Positions 54,346 to 64,000 of a stretch of 64,000 bases of DNA are shown here, piece by piece. The notes below the pieces were generated by a model that was given only the letters and a program-made list of their open reading frames with translations, was not told the origin of the DNA and made no database searches. The position numbers and the translations under genes are program-made. Source of the DNA: Litsea cubeba. Its lineage: Eukaryota; Streptophyta; Magnoliopsida; Laurales; Lauraceae. Numbering within the stretch: the stretch's first letter is position 1; each line of letters opens with the position of its first letter. The DNA lies in assembly GCA_012931725.1 (NCBI GenBank), contig CM022953.1, forward strand, positions 62,307,419 through 62,371,418. Direction: 5' to 3'.

Positions 54346-55219
54346 CCACCGATATGACTTCCGCAGATTCCTTCATGTATCTCGTAGAGGAAGTTGTCGA
54401 CATTGTCGGGGTGCAAGCACTGAAGGTAGGGGCCGATGAAGGACTTCCTGTAGAGCTTGCCTTCTGAGATTAACCAAAATCGAGCCGCTTTGAGCCTGAT
54501 TCGCCGAGCTTCGATTTTGTCTTCTGGGAGCTGGTCATCTCTGAGGAAGGTGATGATTTCATCCATCCAGCTCGGGCCGAGATTGACGCATAGAATCTGC
54601 CGAGGTGAAGGGAGTTCCGTGCTTGGCCTTTCTAGCGACCCTACCTCGATAGTTCTTTTCCTCCCAGCCTCAACCGCTGAAGCTAGGCTGGCGAGGGCGT
54701 CAGCATGTGAGTTGGAGTCCCTTCCGATCCGCTTGACCTCGGCTCTTTGGAACTGCGAGAGGAGCTTTTTTGCATGCGCTAGGTTGGCGGCCATCCTGTC
54801 GTCGTGAGCCTAGTAGTCTCCAGTCAGCTGGCTCATCACCAACTGCGAATCACTGAAGACCACTAGCTGCTGGGCTCTAGGATTTTGGCGCTGTTCAACC
54901 CAGCTATGAGGGCCTCGTACTCTGCCTCGTTATTGGATGATTTGAAATCAAGGGTGAGGGCTTGCTCGATAACCAGTCCCTCTAAAGATTGAAGGACTAC
55001 GCCGGCACCAGCCCTCTTGGGGGTGGAAGATCCGTCAACGAACACCTTCCAAGCGGAAGTGAGAAATCGGTTCCAGGCCTGCTCTTGCTCCTGCTCCGTC
55101 CCAGTGGTCTCGTCCTCATACCTCCCGCCCCCCAGTTTGGCGTCGACTGGGGTCGGTGTCGAACTCGGATAGGTGAATTCAACGATAAAATCCGCCAGAA
55201 CTTGAGCTTTGATCGCCAT
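54210..55219 (-). pseudogene. Tat element 2 archaeal-type RNase H and integrase finger
   Basis: AWKVFVDGSSTPKRAGAGVV and SNNEAEYEALIAGLNSAKIL define the second RNase H. A 1-base shift near 54870 and a TAG near 54810 (GDY-stop, where element 1 has Gln) interrupt it. It resumes with MAANLAHAKKLLSQFQRAEV and SNSHADALASLASAVEAG, then the integrase linker and LYEIHEGICGSHIGGWSLAY. A further frameshift near 54290 splits the zinc finger. Confidence 0.85.
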
Positions 55220-56193
55220 TCAAGGTTGATACTTGATGTCGTACTGCCATAGTTCGACGGCCCACTTCGAGATTCGGCCGGAGAAGTTGGCCTTTTTGAA
55301 GATCGCCCCCAGCGGGTACTCTGTGATGACCATGATGGAGAAAGTTTGGAAGTAGTGGGAGAGTTTGCGAGAAGCGTTGACAAGTGCCAACGCGAGCTTC
55401 TCCATTGGGAGATACCTGGTCTCGGCATCAAGCATGATTTTGCTCGTGTAGTAGATCGGCATTTGCTGTCCGTCGACTTCTCTAAGGAGGACCGAACTGA
55501 CCGCATGATCCGAGATTGCAAGGTAGAGGTAGAGTACTTCTCCCTATTTCGGAGTCGAGAGTAGGGGAGGTATAAAGAGATAGGCTTTGAGCCTTTGCAT
55601 TGCTTCATCGCATTCTGGTGTCCAATTGAATTTCAGTTCTTCTTCAGTAGTTGAAAGAAGGGCCTGCATCCGTCTGATGACCTGCTGACGAAGCGGTTGA
55701 GGGCCGCTGCCATGCCGGTGAGTTTCTGGAGCTGTTTCGTCATCGCCGGACTCTGTATTCCCAGGATCGCCGTGATCTAATCTGGATTGGCCTCGATTCC
55801 TCTTCTGGTGACCAGGCTTCCAAGGAATTTGCCCAATCCGACTCCGAACGCGCACTTGGAGGCGTTGAGTTTCAGCTTGAAGCCCCTGAGTATGTCAAAC
55901 ACCTGACTGAGGTCGGCCAGGTGGTCTTGGGACTGCTTGGACTTGACGACCATGTCGTCAATATAGACTTCCACCGTCTCGCCTAGCTGCACCTGGAACA
56001 TCTTCGTGGCCAGCCTCTGGTAGGTGGCCCCCGCGTTCTTGAGTCCAAAGGGCATAACCTTGTAACAGTAGATGCCTCTGGGCGTTATGAACGCAGTCTT
56101 CTCCTCATCAGGCTCGTACATCGGTGTCAGGTGATAGCCTCAATAGGCATCGAGGAAGCTCATCTTTTCATGGCCTGCGGTGGCGTCGATCAA
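55220..56193 (-). pseudogene. Tat element 2 RT C-terminal half and RNase H
   Basis: YEPDEEKTAFITPRGIYCYK, MPFGLKNAGATYQRLATKMF and an intact YIDDMVV box (about 56121-55777). Stops follow FLDAY (TGA) and NPD (TAG for a former CAG). A frameshift near 55660 precedes FNWTPECDEAMQRLKAYLF. The RNase H has PIYYTSKIMLDAETRYLPME and VNASRKLSHYFQ. It ends at a TGA at 55220 where element 1 has Arg. Confidence 0.85.
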
Positions 56194-57552
56194 CTAGTCG
56201 ATTTTTGGGAGTGGTAAGCTGTCTTTGGGACAGGCTTTGTTCAGGTCGGTGAAATCGACGCAGGCTCTCCACTTCCCAGTTTTCTTTTTGACGACCACTG
56301 TGTTCGCCAGCCACTTCGGATACTTGACTTCTCTGATTGCCTCCGCCTCCAGCAGCTTTTCAACCTCCTCGACCACTGCCTCTGATTGTGGTACCCCCGT
56401 CCTGCGTGACTTCTGCACTACTGGTTTGTGTTGAGGGTCCACACTGAGCCTGTGGCATATGACTTCGGGGTCAATGCCGGGCATCTCGTAGGGGGTCTAG
56501 GCGAAGACCTCCTTGTTTCTGAGTAGCAAACCGACGAGCTCGGCTTTTTCTGCCTCGGCGAGCTGGCTGCCGATGAGGAAATGGCACTCAGGATCGGTGG
56601 GGTCGAGTCTGACCTTGGTCAGATCCTCAACGCTCTTCTTTTCGGGATCGCGGCCGACCTTTTTGAGCTCGTCTTCCAACTCGGCCACATTCAGCTGCTG
56701 TAGCTCCTTTTCTCCGGGCGCAACGGCCATGAGACACTGCTTGGCCGCCTGCTGATCGCCCCTGACAGTGACTACCTTCATTCTGCTGTCCTTGTCTTCC
56801 AAGGGAAATTTGAGCTTCTGGTGGTGGGAGGAAGGTACTGCTTCCAAGCTGTGCAGCCAAGACCTCCCCATTATGGCATTGTAGGAAGACGACGCATCTA
56901 CCACGAGGAAATCAGCAGTAATGGAGGCGCCTTCGACCTGGACCGTGAGGGTAATCTTCCCCTTCAGGTACACTGGTTTGGCGCTGAGGCCTATCAGGGG
57001 AGTGTGCACCTCCTCCAGGTTTTCTTCTCTGAGTCCCATTTTTCTGAAGCAATCGAAGTAAAGGATCTCGAAAGAGCTTCCGGGGTCGACGAGGATCCTC
57101 TGGACTATGCAGTTCTTGAGCTTCAGGGTTACGATCAGCGGATCGTTATGGGGAAGCTGGACTCCTTCCAAGTCTTCCTCGGAGAAGCAGATCCAGGGCT
57201 TCTCATTTCGAGCTTTGTTTGACTTCGGCTCGAGCTCGGCAGTCATCACCTGTTTGCCATGCGCGGCCCTCCTGGCCTCGGCACGGGCCTGGTTGCTCCC
57301 CTTTGGGGCGGGAGCCAGGTGGATGACACTGATGAGTCTTTCTGATTCATTGCTGGAATGGGCTCCATCATCTTGGTGCTGAGCTCGGCTAGTGTTTACT
57401 CCCCCCTCTTTCACATACTCCTTCAAGCGTCCTTCTTTGACAAGCCTCTCGAGGTGTGACTTGAGGGAGTAGCAGTCCTCAGTGTCGTGCCCCTTCGCCT
57501 TGTGATAGGCGCAATACTTGCTCTGGTTTCGGTTGGCGGGGTTGCTCTTCAT
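56194..57552 (-). pseudogene. Tat element 2 zinc knuckle, protease and RT start
   Basis: The CHHC knuckle YCAYHKAKGHDTEDC is intact here. The protease has LVDPGSSFEILYFD: Pro stands where element 1 has Ser in D-S-G, which may impair it. The region continues to LLRNKEVFA and a TAG (56497) that replaces Trp, then PGIDPEVICHRLSVDPQHKP and VKKKTGKWRACVDFTDLNKA, ending at a TAG (56194) that replaces Gln. All are in the gag frame. Confidence 0.87.
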
Positions 57553-57561
57553 AGGCTACGG

Positions 57562-58971
57562 CTAGCTGAAGTAGGTCTGGTCCTTGATCTTGTTCAGTAT
57601 CTTATAGTCCGGCTCCACAAATACTGTGTGGACACCCGGCCTGGGCTTCTTGCTGTCGTCCCTGTTGTGATACGAGGCCGTTGCCGAGCTGGTGGAGGCT
57701 CGGTATCGATCCCTCTCCTCTCTCGGAAACGTCTTCTTCTCCTTCTTGGAAAAGGGTTTCGTGGAAGGGCGTCGATCGCGCTGGACGGCTTGATCTACGG
57801 GCTTGGTCTGGCCTTTGGAGGTGGCTTTAGAGACGCCGAAGCTCTCATTGGCCCTGACCTCGTCCTCCTCTTGGGCGACGTACTTATTCACCCTGGCCAT
57901 TAGCACTTCTACCGAGGTCACAGGGCTCCCGACCAGCTCTTTGCGGAGGTCGTTGCCCGGCAACAGGGCGTGCTGGAAGGACATGATCGCCACTTCGTCG
58001 TTCGAGTTTTCGATCTGGCTGTAGACAGTCCAGAATCTCTTAGCAAACTGGGTGATGCTCTCGTTCCACCTCATCTTGAGGGCCATCATGTCGTCATCTG
58101 TCTTCGCGATGACTCTGTGGGCTTGGAACTTCCCCATGAAGGAGTTCCGCAACTGGTGCCAACTCGAGATCGATCCTTCTGGGAGGCTGCAAAACCATTT
58201 GAGGGGGAGGTCTCCCAAACTTGACGAGAAAACTCTGCAGTTCAGATGACCGACCTCACCCCACACTGACATCTTTTGGGTGAAATGTCGTAGATGCGCT
58301 GCCGGGTCCGAGGTGCCGTCATAATGGACGAACCTCGGGATGCTGAATCTCTTCGGCAGGAGGAAGTCCTTGATTTCCTGAGAGAAAGGAGATGAGCCGG
58401 CGTCGCCGGAGTCATACGAATCCAAGGGATTGCGGGAAATAGCCTCCATGTTGCGCCAGATTGCCTGCTTGACAAGCCTGTCACGCGTCGCACCTTCGTC
58501 TTCTTTGTCCTTGAGGGGAGGGGCTGACCTCTTCCTCGAGTGGCTGTTGCTGGAGCCCTCGTCCTGAGCCCGGCGCTGCCTCTTCTGCTCGAGGTGGTGC
58601 CTGAGGTCGATCTCGGATCGATGGGTCGGCCTACTCTTGGAAGGCTGAGGGCCGACCTGTGCCTCGCGCTCAGGCTGCTGCTGGAGCTGCTGTCGGAGCT
58701 GCTGGATCAGCTCTTCTTGCTTTCGAATGAGGACGTTCTGGGCCGCGACGTCCTTGTCGCCAGTGAAGTAGCGGGAACGATGGGACCCACTGACCGCTAC
58801 CGCTTTGTCCTTCCGGGGGCGTTCTCGTCGCTGTTCATCTCTCCGAGGAGGCATGACTTCCTCCTCCGGGGATGAGTCTTCGATCTGGTCCGGGGAGGGG
58901 ACCAAAATGAAGAGGCGTTCGTCAGAGTGCTGCTCGGCTAGGGCTGGACCGGGCCTTACTTCCGATCGCAT
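57562..58971 (-). pseudogene. Tat element 2 Gag
   Basis: A 469-codon open frame from MRSEVRPGPALAEQHSDERL. It has a basic stretch (PPRRDEQRRERPRKDKAVAV), a Gln-rich coiled coil (LIRKQEELIQQLRQQLQQQP), and the gag core from FSIPRFVHYDGTSDPAAHLR to ITQFAKRFWTVYSQIENSN and LRKELVGSPVTSVEVLMARV. It stops at TAG 57562-57564, with a second TAG two codons later, at positions that are Trp and Gln in element 1 (FRWPQP). The start fits the full Gag and shows how much is missing from element 1. Confidence 0.87.
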
Positions 58972-59097
58972 CTGAGGAGGAGCGACTAGTGAGATGCCTG
59001 GGGGCGGGTTGGTGAGCTCCCTTAAAGCTTCTCCGCCTTTTTTTAGCTTTGGGAGGCATGGTGTTTGGGAAAGATTTTGGATTTGGGTTATTACTTT

Positions 59098-59113
59098 CCT
59101 ACAGACGGCGCCA
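59098..59113 (-). other. Primer binding site of Tat element 2
   Basis: TGGCGCCGTCTGTAGG on the minus strand, two bases inside the 5' LTR. The TGG start fits pairing with a tRNA CCA end. I do not assign the tRNA. Confidence 0.75.
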
Positions 59114-59115
59114 AT

Positions 59116-59882
59116 TGTAAGTGCCTAAATATTACGGACTTTGTAATGAAGATTATCTAGAGTCTGATGCTCCTTGGAAGATAATGGAAGATCTGGGAAC
59201 CTGAAAAGGAAGAAGTCGAGGACGTCAAAGGACCCTGGCTGTGGGCAGCACAAGGCTCTCCGATGCCTAAGTCAGTGGGTGGTCTGAGCAATAGGATAGA
59301 GATAAGGAAGAAGAGAGACAGAATAACAGCTCTCTGGTTTGGGTGTGCATACCTGTAATGGAGATCGCTCCTCCTTTTATAGAGGAGGAGGCCTACGTTG
59401 CATGTAGAGGCTCATGATGATGTCCTAGCATGCCTAGGGGTATCATCATATCAGCCAACTATTCATTAAATGAGGGTCCGATCAGCCCACAATGCATTAA
59501 ATGAGAGTCCGATCAGCCCACAATGCATTAAATGCTAGTCTAATCGGACCTTACCACAACTGACTTTTGGGCTTAGTCCCATCGGGCCTGGTTGGGGGCC
59601 ACGCTATCTGGGGTAAAGGACGGCCAGGATGGCTTTGTCAGTTCCAGCTGGATACTCCTGAAAGTACAGCCGTTACCGCCCATCTCGGCTAATGATCTGG
59701 CCCTGGTGCCGAACTGAGTAGCCGAAGTGGGCGCCTTGTATTGAGATCGGGATGCCCGAGACCAGAGACGGTCTTGAGTTCGGGTGGCACATGAGCGATG
59801 CTTGCCGAGGTCAGGGCGCGATTAATGGGCATAAGCGCCGGAGATAGCATAACCTCTGTACTTCGGGAAATATCCCCACACA
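59116..59882 (-). repeat. 5' LTR of Tat element 2 (767 bp)
   Basis: TGTGTGGGGATATTTCCCG to CACTTACA on the minus strand. TATA (CTCTATAAAAGG) is at 59373-59384 and three U3 repeats at 59452-59545. It equals the rejoined 3' LTR in length. Confidence 0.93.
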
Positions 59883-59887
59883 ATACC

Positions 59888-61744
59888 AAAATCAACTAAT
59901 GTAAGTGATATATCATGAGTACAGCCTAATCCATCCTGATATGGGACATTCCTGGATGGTACAGCCCATGAAGAGCTCTAGTTATTAATGTATAAATCAT
60001 GAGTGGAATTTTACATGATGGAAGGTGTGTGAAAAGTATTATATGTTTGATCTTCAAATGATACAATTTATCAATGGTGTGTGGAAAGTATTATATAGAG
60101 GTGACTGAAATTTCTGAAAAATATCCCCTATTTTATATAATGCTGAGTTATGCTCAATGGGAGGGATACATTCTAATGGATTGAGCTCGTTTTCATTACA
60201 TGTTGATTTTAAGAACTTATCTTGGAGTAAGTATTACTCAGACCTGAATGTGGGCCTGGTGATATTTAAAAATCAAGAAAACTGTCCCAGTCAACACCTT
60301 AATTGTCAAGTTGACTCTATTTCCTAGCTTGCATATGATTCGCCAATCCTTTGGTTATCTTAGCATCATCAGCCAGCTTTTGTGGGCCCATGAAATGAAT
60401 GTCTGCTATAATTAAGCCAAAGCCAAGGATTGGAATAAAATCAAGCAAACTTCTAACCCTCATATTACAATGCTCCAAGGGAGTCTGGCTCAATTTGCCT
60501 CAACCGAGCAGACCATCACAGTAGGTCAAGCTTCAACTCATCACACTCAATGAAACTCAATTCAGTTGGATTCACACATTTTTGTTTCGGATCATGAGAA
60601 AATCCGAGGAGAAAGTGCGTGTAGTGCATAGATGAGTTATAATTTAAACATTCTAGATATAAAGAGGTAATGATTATGAATGATGATAACCCTTCAGCAG
60701 TATGCAACATTCTGTGATCATGCTGGTGAACAATGCAATGTTATAGGTAAATATAGTTAGTTGCATGTGTGCCATTCAAGCATTTGTATGAAGCCATGTA
60801 GCTGGACTAGCCTAAATTAATGTGTGTTTACTATGTCAGTGAACTTGGACCGAATTCATACCTGATTTTTCTCTATTGATTTTTTTTCTTTTTTTTTGCT
60901 AAAGCTCTGTTGGATCATTTGATCATTCAGATTTTGAAGGACCCATTTTCATCTTTCTACAATTGAGGAAGGAAGATTTTCACCTACAAGCAAACTGCAT
61001 ATGCACATAATGGGGTCTGGGCCGTCTATCTCATATCCAGCCAGCCTGACTGGGCACACCTCATATCCAATAGGATTATAGCTGACCGACTCTGGAACCA
61101 GACCCAGTACGCTATAATGGTGGATTTGAACCCAGACTACCATTTCGAGCCAAAATCAGGATGTCTAGTTGATATCTAGTTGTTTATTAATCAATCTATT
61201 TGGACAATTGAGACTGACAATTTACAACAAAAAAATATATATATATCGATAGTAAGAAAAACTATAACTCTTCAAACCAAATTTTTCCAAAATGATAAAG
61301 GATGCTTTTGCAATAAAAAGGGAAGCCAGATCATAGGTCAAAAGCAGAATAAAGAGGCCAAGAGCCCAAGAGCCCAAGACCTAACTGTTGCTCATCATGC
61401 ACAGACACACCAAACCGAGAGAAACCCTTGGAGTTTTGGGTAAATCTTGGTGTGAATCAGTGATGATGATGATTCATAGCAGAAGAATTCACATGCATCA
61501 ACAGGTATAAAGAGCAAGACAGGAAAAAAACCTCAACCCAATTCGTCATGCTCGTCATGCCCCTTGATGATAAGATGGGTTTATGACTAACTGATTAAGA
61601 AGAAAGGAAATGAGAGATGGGGCTTACTGATGGAGAGACAAGGTTTGGGGAAAATGAAGAAGAAAGGAAAAAAAGAGATGGTGTCCGGTACCTCCAATAG
61701 AAGAGAGGAGAGAGGGAGGAGAGTAGACAGAGAGATGGGGAACG
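59888..61744. other. Intergenic stretch without a recognised gene
   Basis: AT-rich DNA between the Tat target duplication and the copia LTR. No domain, RNA gene or LTR pair was recognised. Short ORFs (60516-60710, 60949-61143, 61180-61443) have no known similarity. Confidence 0.5.
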
Positions 61745-62368
61745 TGTTGGATATCGCGATCACTGAGAGGGGGGGGGTGAATCAGTGATTTCTAAAAACA
61801 GGTCCAATTCAACAACAAAACAAGTCAAACCACACAATGACACCAGATTTAACGTGGTTCACCGAAAGGCTACGTCCACGGTTCAAAGACTGTCCGAACA
61901 CCAATCCGGGACAGATCTGAATCTTATTTAGTCGCACCAACGACAAAGAGCACCAACCCTTAGTTTCAGATAGCACCAACTATCTAGGAAGCACCGACTC
62001 CCTTTACAATTTATCTGCACCCACAGATAGGATCACCAAACCCCAGACATCAAGCACCAACTTGATGTATAAACAGAGTAGAAGATTAATTCTGTCTACA
62101 GCCCTTCCCCTCTACAATTCTCTCTCTCTCAATCCCTTACTTATTGAAATTAAAGCATAAACAGAGAGACACTTAACTCATGGACGAATCACCATCTTCT
62201 AGAGCATAATCTCGTCCACAATTGCTGTAGAAAACGTCTGATAATGCAGCAACACAGCAACACAGCACCAGCACTCTTCTTCTCTCCAAAACTCTCTCTA
62301 TTTTCTCTCTAAAACTCTTCTCTTCTGGTGTCTCTTCTGATGTGTTTATGAACGACCCAAGTATGCCT

Positions 62369-62379
62369 TTATATAGGTT
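62369..62379 (-). promoter_or_regulatory. TATA box of the copia LTR
   Basis: CTATATAAAGG in the sense of the element, about 135 bp downstream of the palindrome cluster. Confidence 0.65.
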
Positions 62380-62511
62380 TTAATAACCCTTAATTGTATT
62401 CAAAACGGGCTACAATTCGTTTAGAAAGATTCCCAAACGAAATAGATAACTGTGCTGAATTTTCGTGCAAAACTTCTAATTCTGCGCAACTCTGGTTCCC
62501 GTGCTCGGTCG

Positions 62512-62702
62512 ACATCATGGCTTGCTCGGTCGACCGAAGACACTGACTGGAAAACAGACAATTTCGAGCTCGGTCGACATCCTGAGGGCTCGGTCGACCG
62601 AAGACACACTGTGTCACGAAAATAACTGAGAGCTACCAAAATCTGTTTTCTGCAGGTTTCTTCTTTCTCGGTCGACGGCATGAAGAGCCCGGTCGACCGC
62701 GT
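62512..62702. repeat. Cluster of GTCGAC-core palindromes in the copia U3
   Basis: TCGGTCGACCGA is perfect at 62526-62537 and 62590-62601, and CGGTCGACCG at 62690-62699. Half-decayed copies (CTCGGTCGACATC, CTCGGTCGACGGC) stand before each. Intact and partial sites alternate in three pairs, spaced by about 10-20 bp inside a pair. Confidence 0.9.
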
Positions 62703-62892
62703 GCTCTGCATCAGGAATTCTTAATTCCTGGCTGTTTCAATTCTGTTTCTTCTTTTCAGCTCTATCAACACCAGCTTATTATCATCATGTTTGTGACAAT
62801 GTGTTGACAAGAATTCCAACTCAAAACAATACTTGAGATGCTAACTTCTTCAATTCATCAAAAGACTTCTCAAGTCATCTCAAATTCCAACA

Positions 62893-62906
62893 ATCTCCCC
62901 CTTTGG
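62893..62906 (-). other. Polypurine tract of the copia element
   Basis: CCAAAGGGGGAGAT on the minus strand, directly before the LTR start TGTTGG. Confidence 0.8.
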
Positions 62907-63180
62907 AATTGTTGGCAACACTATTGGAACTTCAACACTTTCAACTCCAGCTTGCAGCTCTTCCAAGTTCTTTTCAATACTCACTTGGAACCAATTCTGA
63001 AATTCGGAAATATCAACCATGCACTGTCAACATTCTCCCCCTAGCTTTCATAGCATAACATCTCTCCTTGCCATCATAGCATAACATCTCTCCCCCTTTG
63101 ACAACAAGTCCAAAGGGACCAAACCGAGGAGCGAATAGGATATTCAATGAATGCATTGCTCCCCCTTTCAAGCACAACTC
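62907..63180 (-). other. Copia 3' untranslated segment
   Basis: It lies between the pol stop and the PPT. It holds a direct repeat CATAGCATAACATCTCTCC at about 63048 and 63076, and further CTCCCCCT (AGGGGGAG) tracts that look like duplicated polypurine tracts. No ORF is recognised. Confidence 0.55.
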
Positions 63181-64000
63181 CTACGGTTTAGGAGAGTGAG
63201 TAACTCCTAACTTTTTCCGGAGATACTCGAAGACTTCCTTTGGCAGAGGTTTCGTGAAAATATCAGCCACTTGCTCAGTTGTTGGAACATATTCCAACTT
63301 GACCTCTCCATCAGCAACTTTATCTTTAAGAAAATGATAACGAATTGCTACATGCTTTGTTCGAGAGTGCTGAACAGGATTCTTAGATATATGAATTGCA
63401 CTCGTGTTGTCACATAGGATCGGCGTAGGATCTGTTGTAGGAACTCCTAGATCAGAGAGCATTTGCCGCATCCATAACACTTTCGTACAACAAGTTGCCG
63501 CTGCAATATATTCCGCTTCCACTGTCGAAAGGGATACTGAGTCTTGCTTCTTACTATGCCAAGCAACTAATCTTTCTCCAAGATAAAATGCGCCGCCGCT
63601 AGTACTCTTGCGATCATCTACGCATCCAGCCCAATCGGCATCAGAATATGCAACTAGAGTGAAGGATTTGCCTTTGGGATACCAGATACCAAGCTCCATA
63701 GTACCTTTCAGATATCGAAAGATTCTTTTCACTGCTGTAAGGTGCGTTTCAGTTGGTGCTGCTTGAAAACGTGCAACCATACATACTGCTTGTAGAAGAT
63801 CTGGTCTTGTAGCAGTCAAGTAGAGCAAGCTTCCTATCATAGAGCGATAGGTGGTATGATCAACGGACGAGGCCTTATCATCTTTGCTAAGCTTCGTGTT
63901 CGTTGACATTGGTGTGCTCACTGGCTTGCTGTCTTCCATATTGAACCGTTTCAGCATTTCCTTAATGTACTTCAAGATGCCATGTTTCAGCTGCTGAACT
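63181..64000 (-). CDS. Copia pol C-terminus (RT end and RNase H), partial at the window edge
   Basis: The frame is open to the window end. It holds the end of RT (VSTPMSTNTKLSKDD, YRSMIGSLLYLTATRPDLLQ) and the RNase H domain: Asp in AYSDADWAGCVDDRKSTSGG, Glu in SLSTVEAEYIAAATC, Asp in ILCDNTSAIHISKNP, then HSRTKHVAIRYHFLKD and VADIFTKPLPKEVF. The order fits Ty1/copia, SIRE/Maximus-like (inference). No stop or frameshift is seen in the 273 codons, unlike the gypsy elements here, so this element may be young. Confidence 0.9.
   Translation of the reverse strand, partial: VQQLKHGILKYIKEMLKRFNMEDSKPVSTPMSTNTKLSKDDKASSVDHTTYRSMIGSLLYLTATRPDLLQAVCMVARFQAAPTETHLTAVKRIFRYLKGTMELGIWYPKGKSFTLVAYSDADWAGCVDDRKSTSGGAFYLGERLVAWHSKKQDSVSLSTVEAEYIAAATCCTKVLWMRQMLSDLGVPTTDPTPILCDNTSAIHISKNPVQHSRTKHVAIRYHFLKDKVADGEVKLEYVPTTEQVADIFTKPLPKEVFEYLRKKLGVTHSPKP

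Larger units (their letters stand above)
38697..59882 (-). mobile_element. Ty3/gypsy Tat-type retrotransposon (element 2), TSD ATACC
   Basis: Flanked by ATACC at 38692-38696 and 59883-59887. The LTRs are 767 bp each (59116-59882; and 38697-38801 joined to 48749-49410). The interior has a PBS, gag, protease, RT, RNase H, archaeal-type RNase H, integrase, a 79-bp tandem array, an antisense spliced gene and a PPT. Without the nested chromovirus it is about 11.24 kb. By eye the LTRs differ at about 32 of 767 positions (about 4%). The coding region has many stops and about four frameshifts. Confidence 0.93.
61745..62892 (-). repeat. 3' LTR of a SIRE-like copia element (1148 bp)
   Basis: TGTTGGAATTTGAGATGAC to CGATATCCAACA on the minus strand, with short inverted ends TGTTGG/CCAACA. 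The PPT lies directly upstream. A TATA box (CTATATAAAGG) is at about 62369-62379 and a GTCGAC palindrome cluster lies in U3. The left flank is GAACG (61740-61744); the matching target copy would be outside the window. Confidence 0.85.

Noticed and set aside
60949..61443. Short ORFs between Tat element 2 and the copia LTR
   Set aside because: Short, with no domain, no splice context and no coding bias that I could see.

Overview
The window is nuclear DNA of a flowering plant and is almost entirely transposable-element sequence. The evidence is two Ty3/gypsy elements of the Tat type (a second, archaeal-type RNase H sits between RNase H and integrase), a Tekay/Del-like chromovirus, SIRE-like Ty1/copia sequence, a CACTA (En/Spm) transposon with a Transposase_24 gene, and GT-AG introns. 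I cannot name the species. I found no intact host gene, rRNA, tRNA or CRISPR array. The only host-gene trace is a two-exon piece of a plastid-type UMP kinase inside the CACTA region.

Layout: 1-4415 is an array of GC-rich palindromic boxes split by a solo LTR (1109-3664, TSD ACCCT). About 5700-16949 is Tat element 1 (+ strand), 5'-truncated in gag, with decayed gag-pol, a 60-bp tandem repeat, an antisense spliced gene (15468-13320) and one LTR. 16950-17468 holds a gypsy pol scrap. 17469-20258 is a solo LTR (TSD AATTG). 21717-24824 is the 3' end and 3' LTR of a chromovirus related to the one further right. 26262 to about 37750 is CACTA sequence with hairpin repeats, an internal array of about 175 bp units, a captured UMP kinase fragment and a transposase gene; a solo LTR (26568-29705, TSD AAAAG) sits in its left end. 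38697-59882 is Tat element 2 (- strand, TSD ATACC), whose 3' LTR is split by a complete chromovirus insertion (38802-48743, TSD ACGAG). 61745-64000 is the 3' LTR and pol end of a copia element that runs off the window.

Nesting order agrees with LTR divergence counted by eye: about 4% between the Tat element 2 LTRs and about 2% between the chromovirus LTRs. Nearly all premature stops in the Tat 2 and chromovirus pol genes are TAG or TAA at places where a relative or the context suggests CAG, CAA or TGG. That is the pattern expected from C-to-T decay of methylated CHG sites.

Three things stand out. First, both Tat elements carry, antisense and convergent to pol, a gene with its own TATA box 213-214 bp before the ATG and two small introns at matching places. 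Its N-terminal domain is more conserved between the two elements (about 91%) than Gag (about 65%). In both, a tandem array of unrelated sequence separates the two convergent genes. Second, the chromovirus-type LTRs carry palindromes at one fixed place, about 715-840 bp downstream of the TATA box, but the palindrome sequence differs by family (CTCGAG, GATCGATC or CTATAG cores); the copia LTR has an analogous GTCGAC-core cluster. Third, a six-loop hairpin (CAGAC/GTCTG stem) is kept about 560-590 bp from the LTR 3' end in three of these families or copies.
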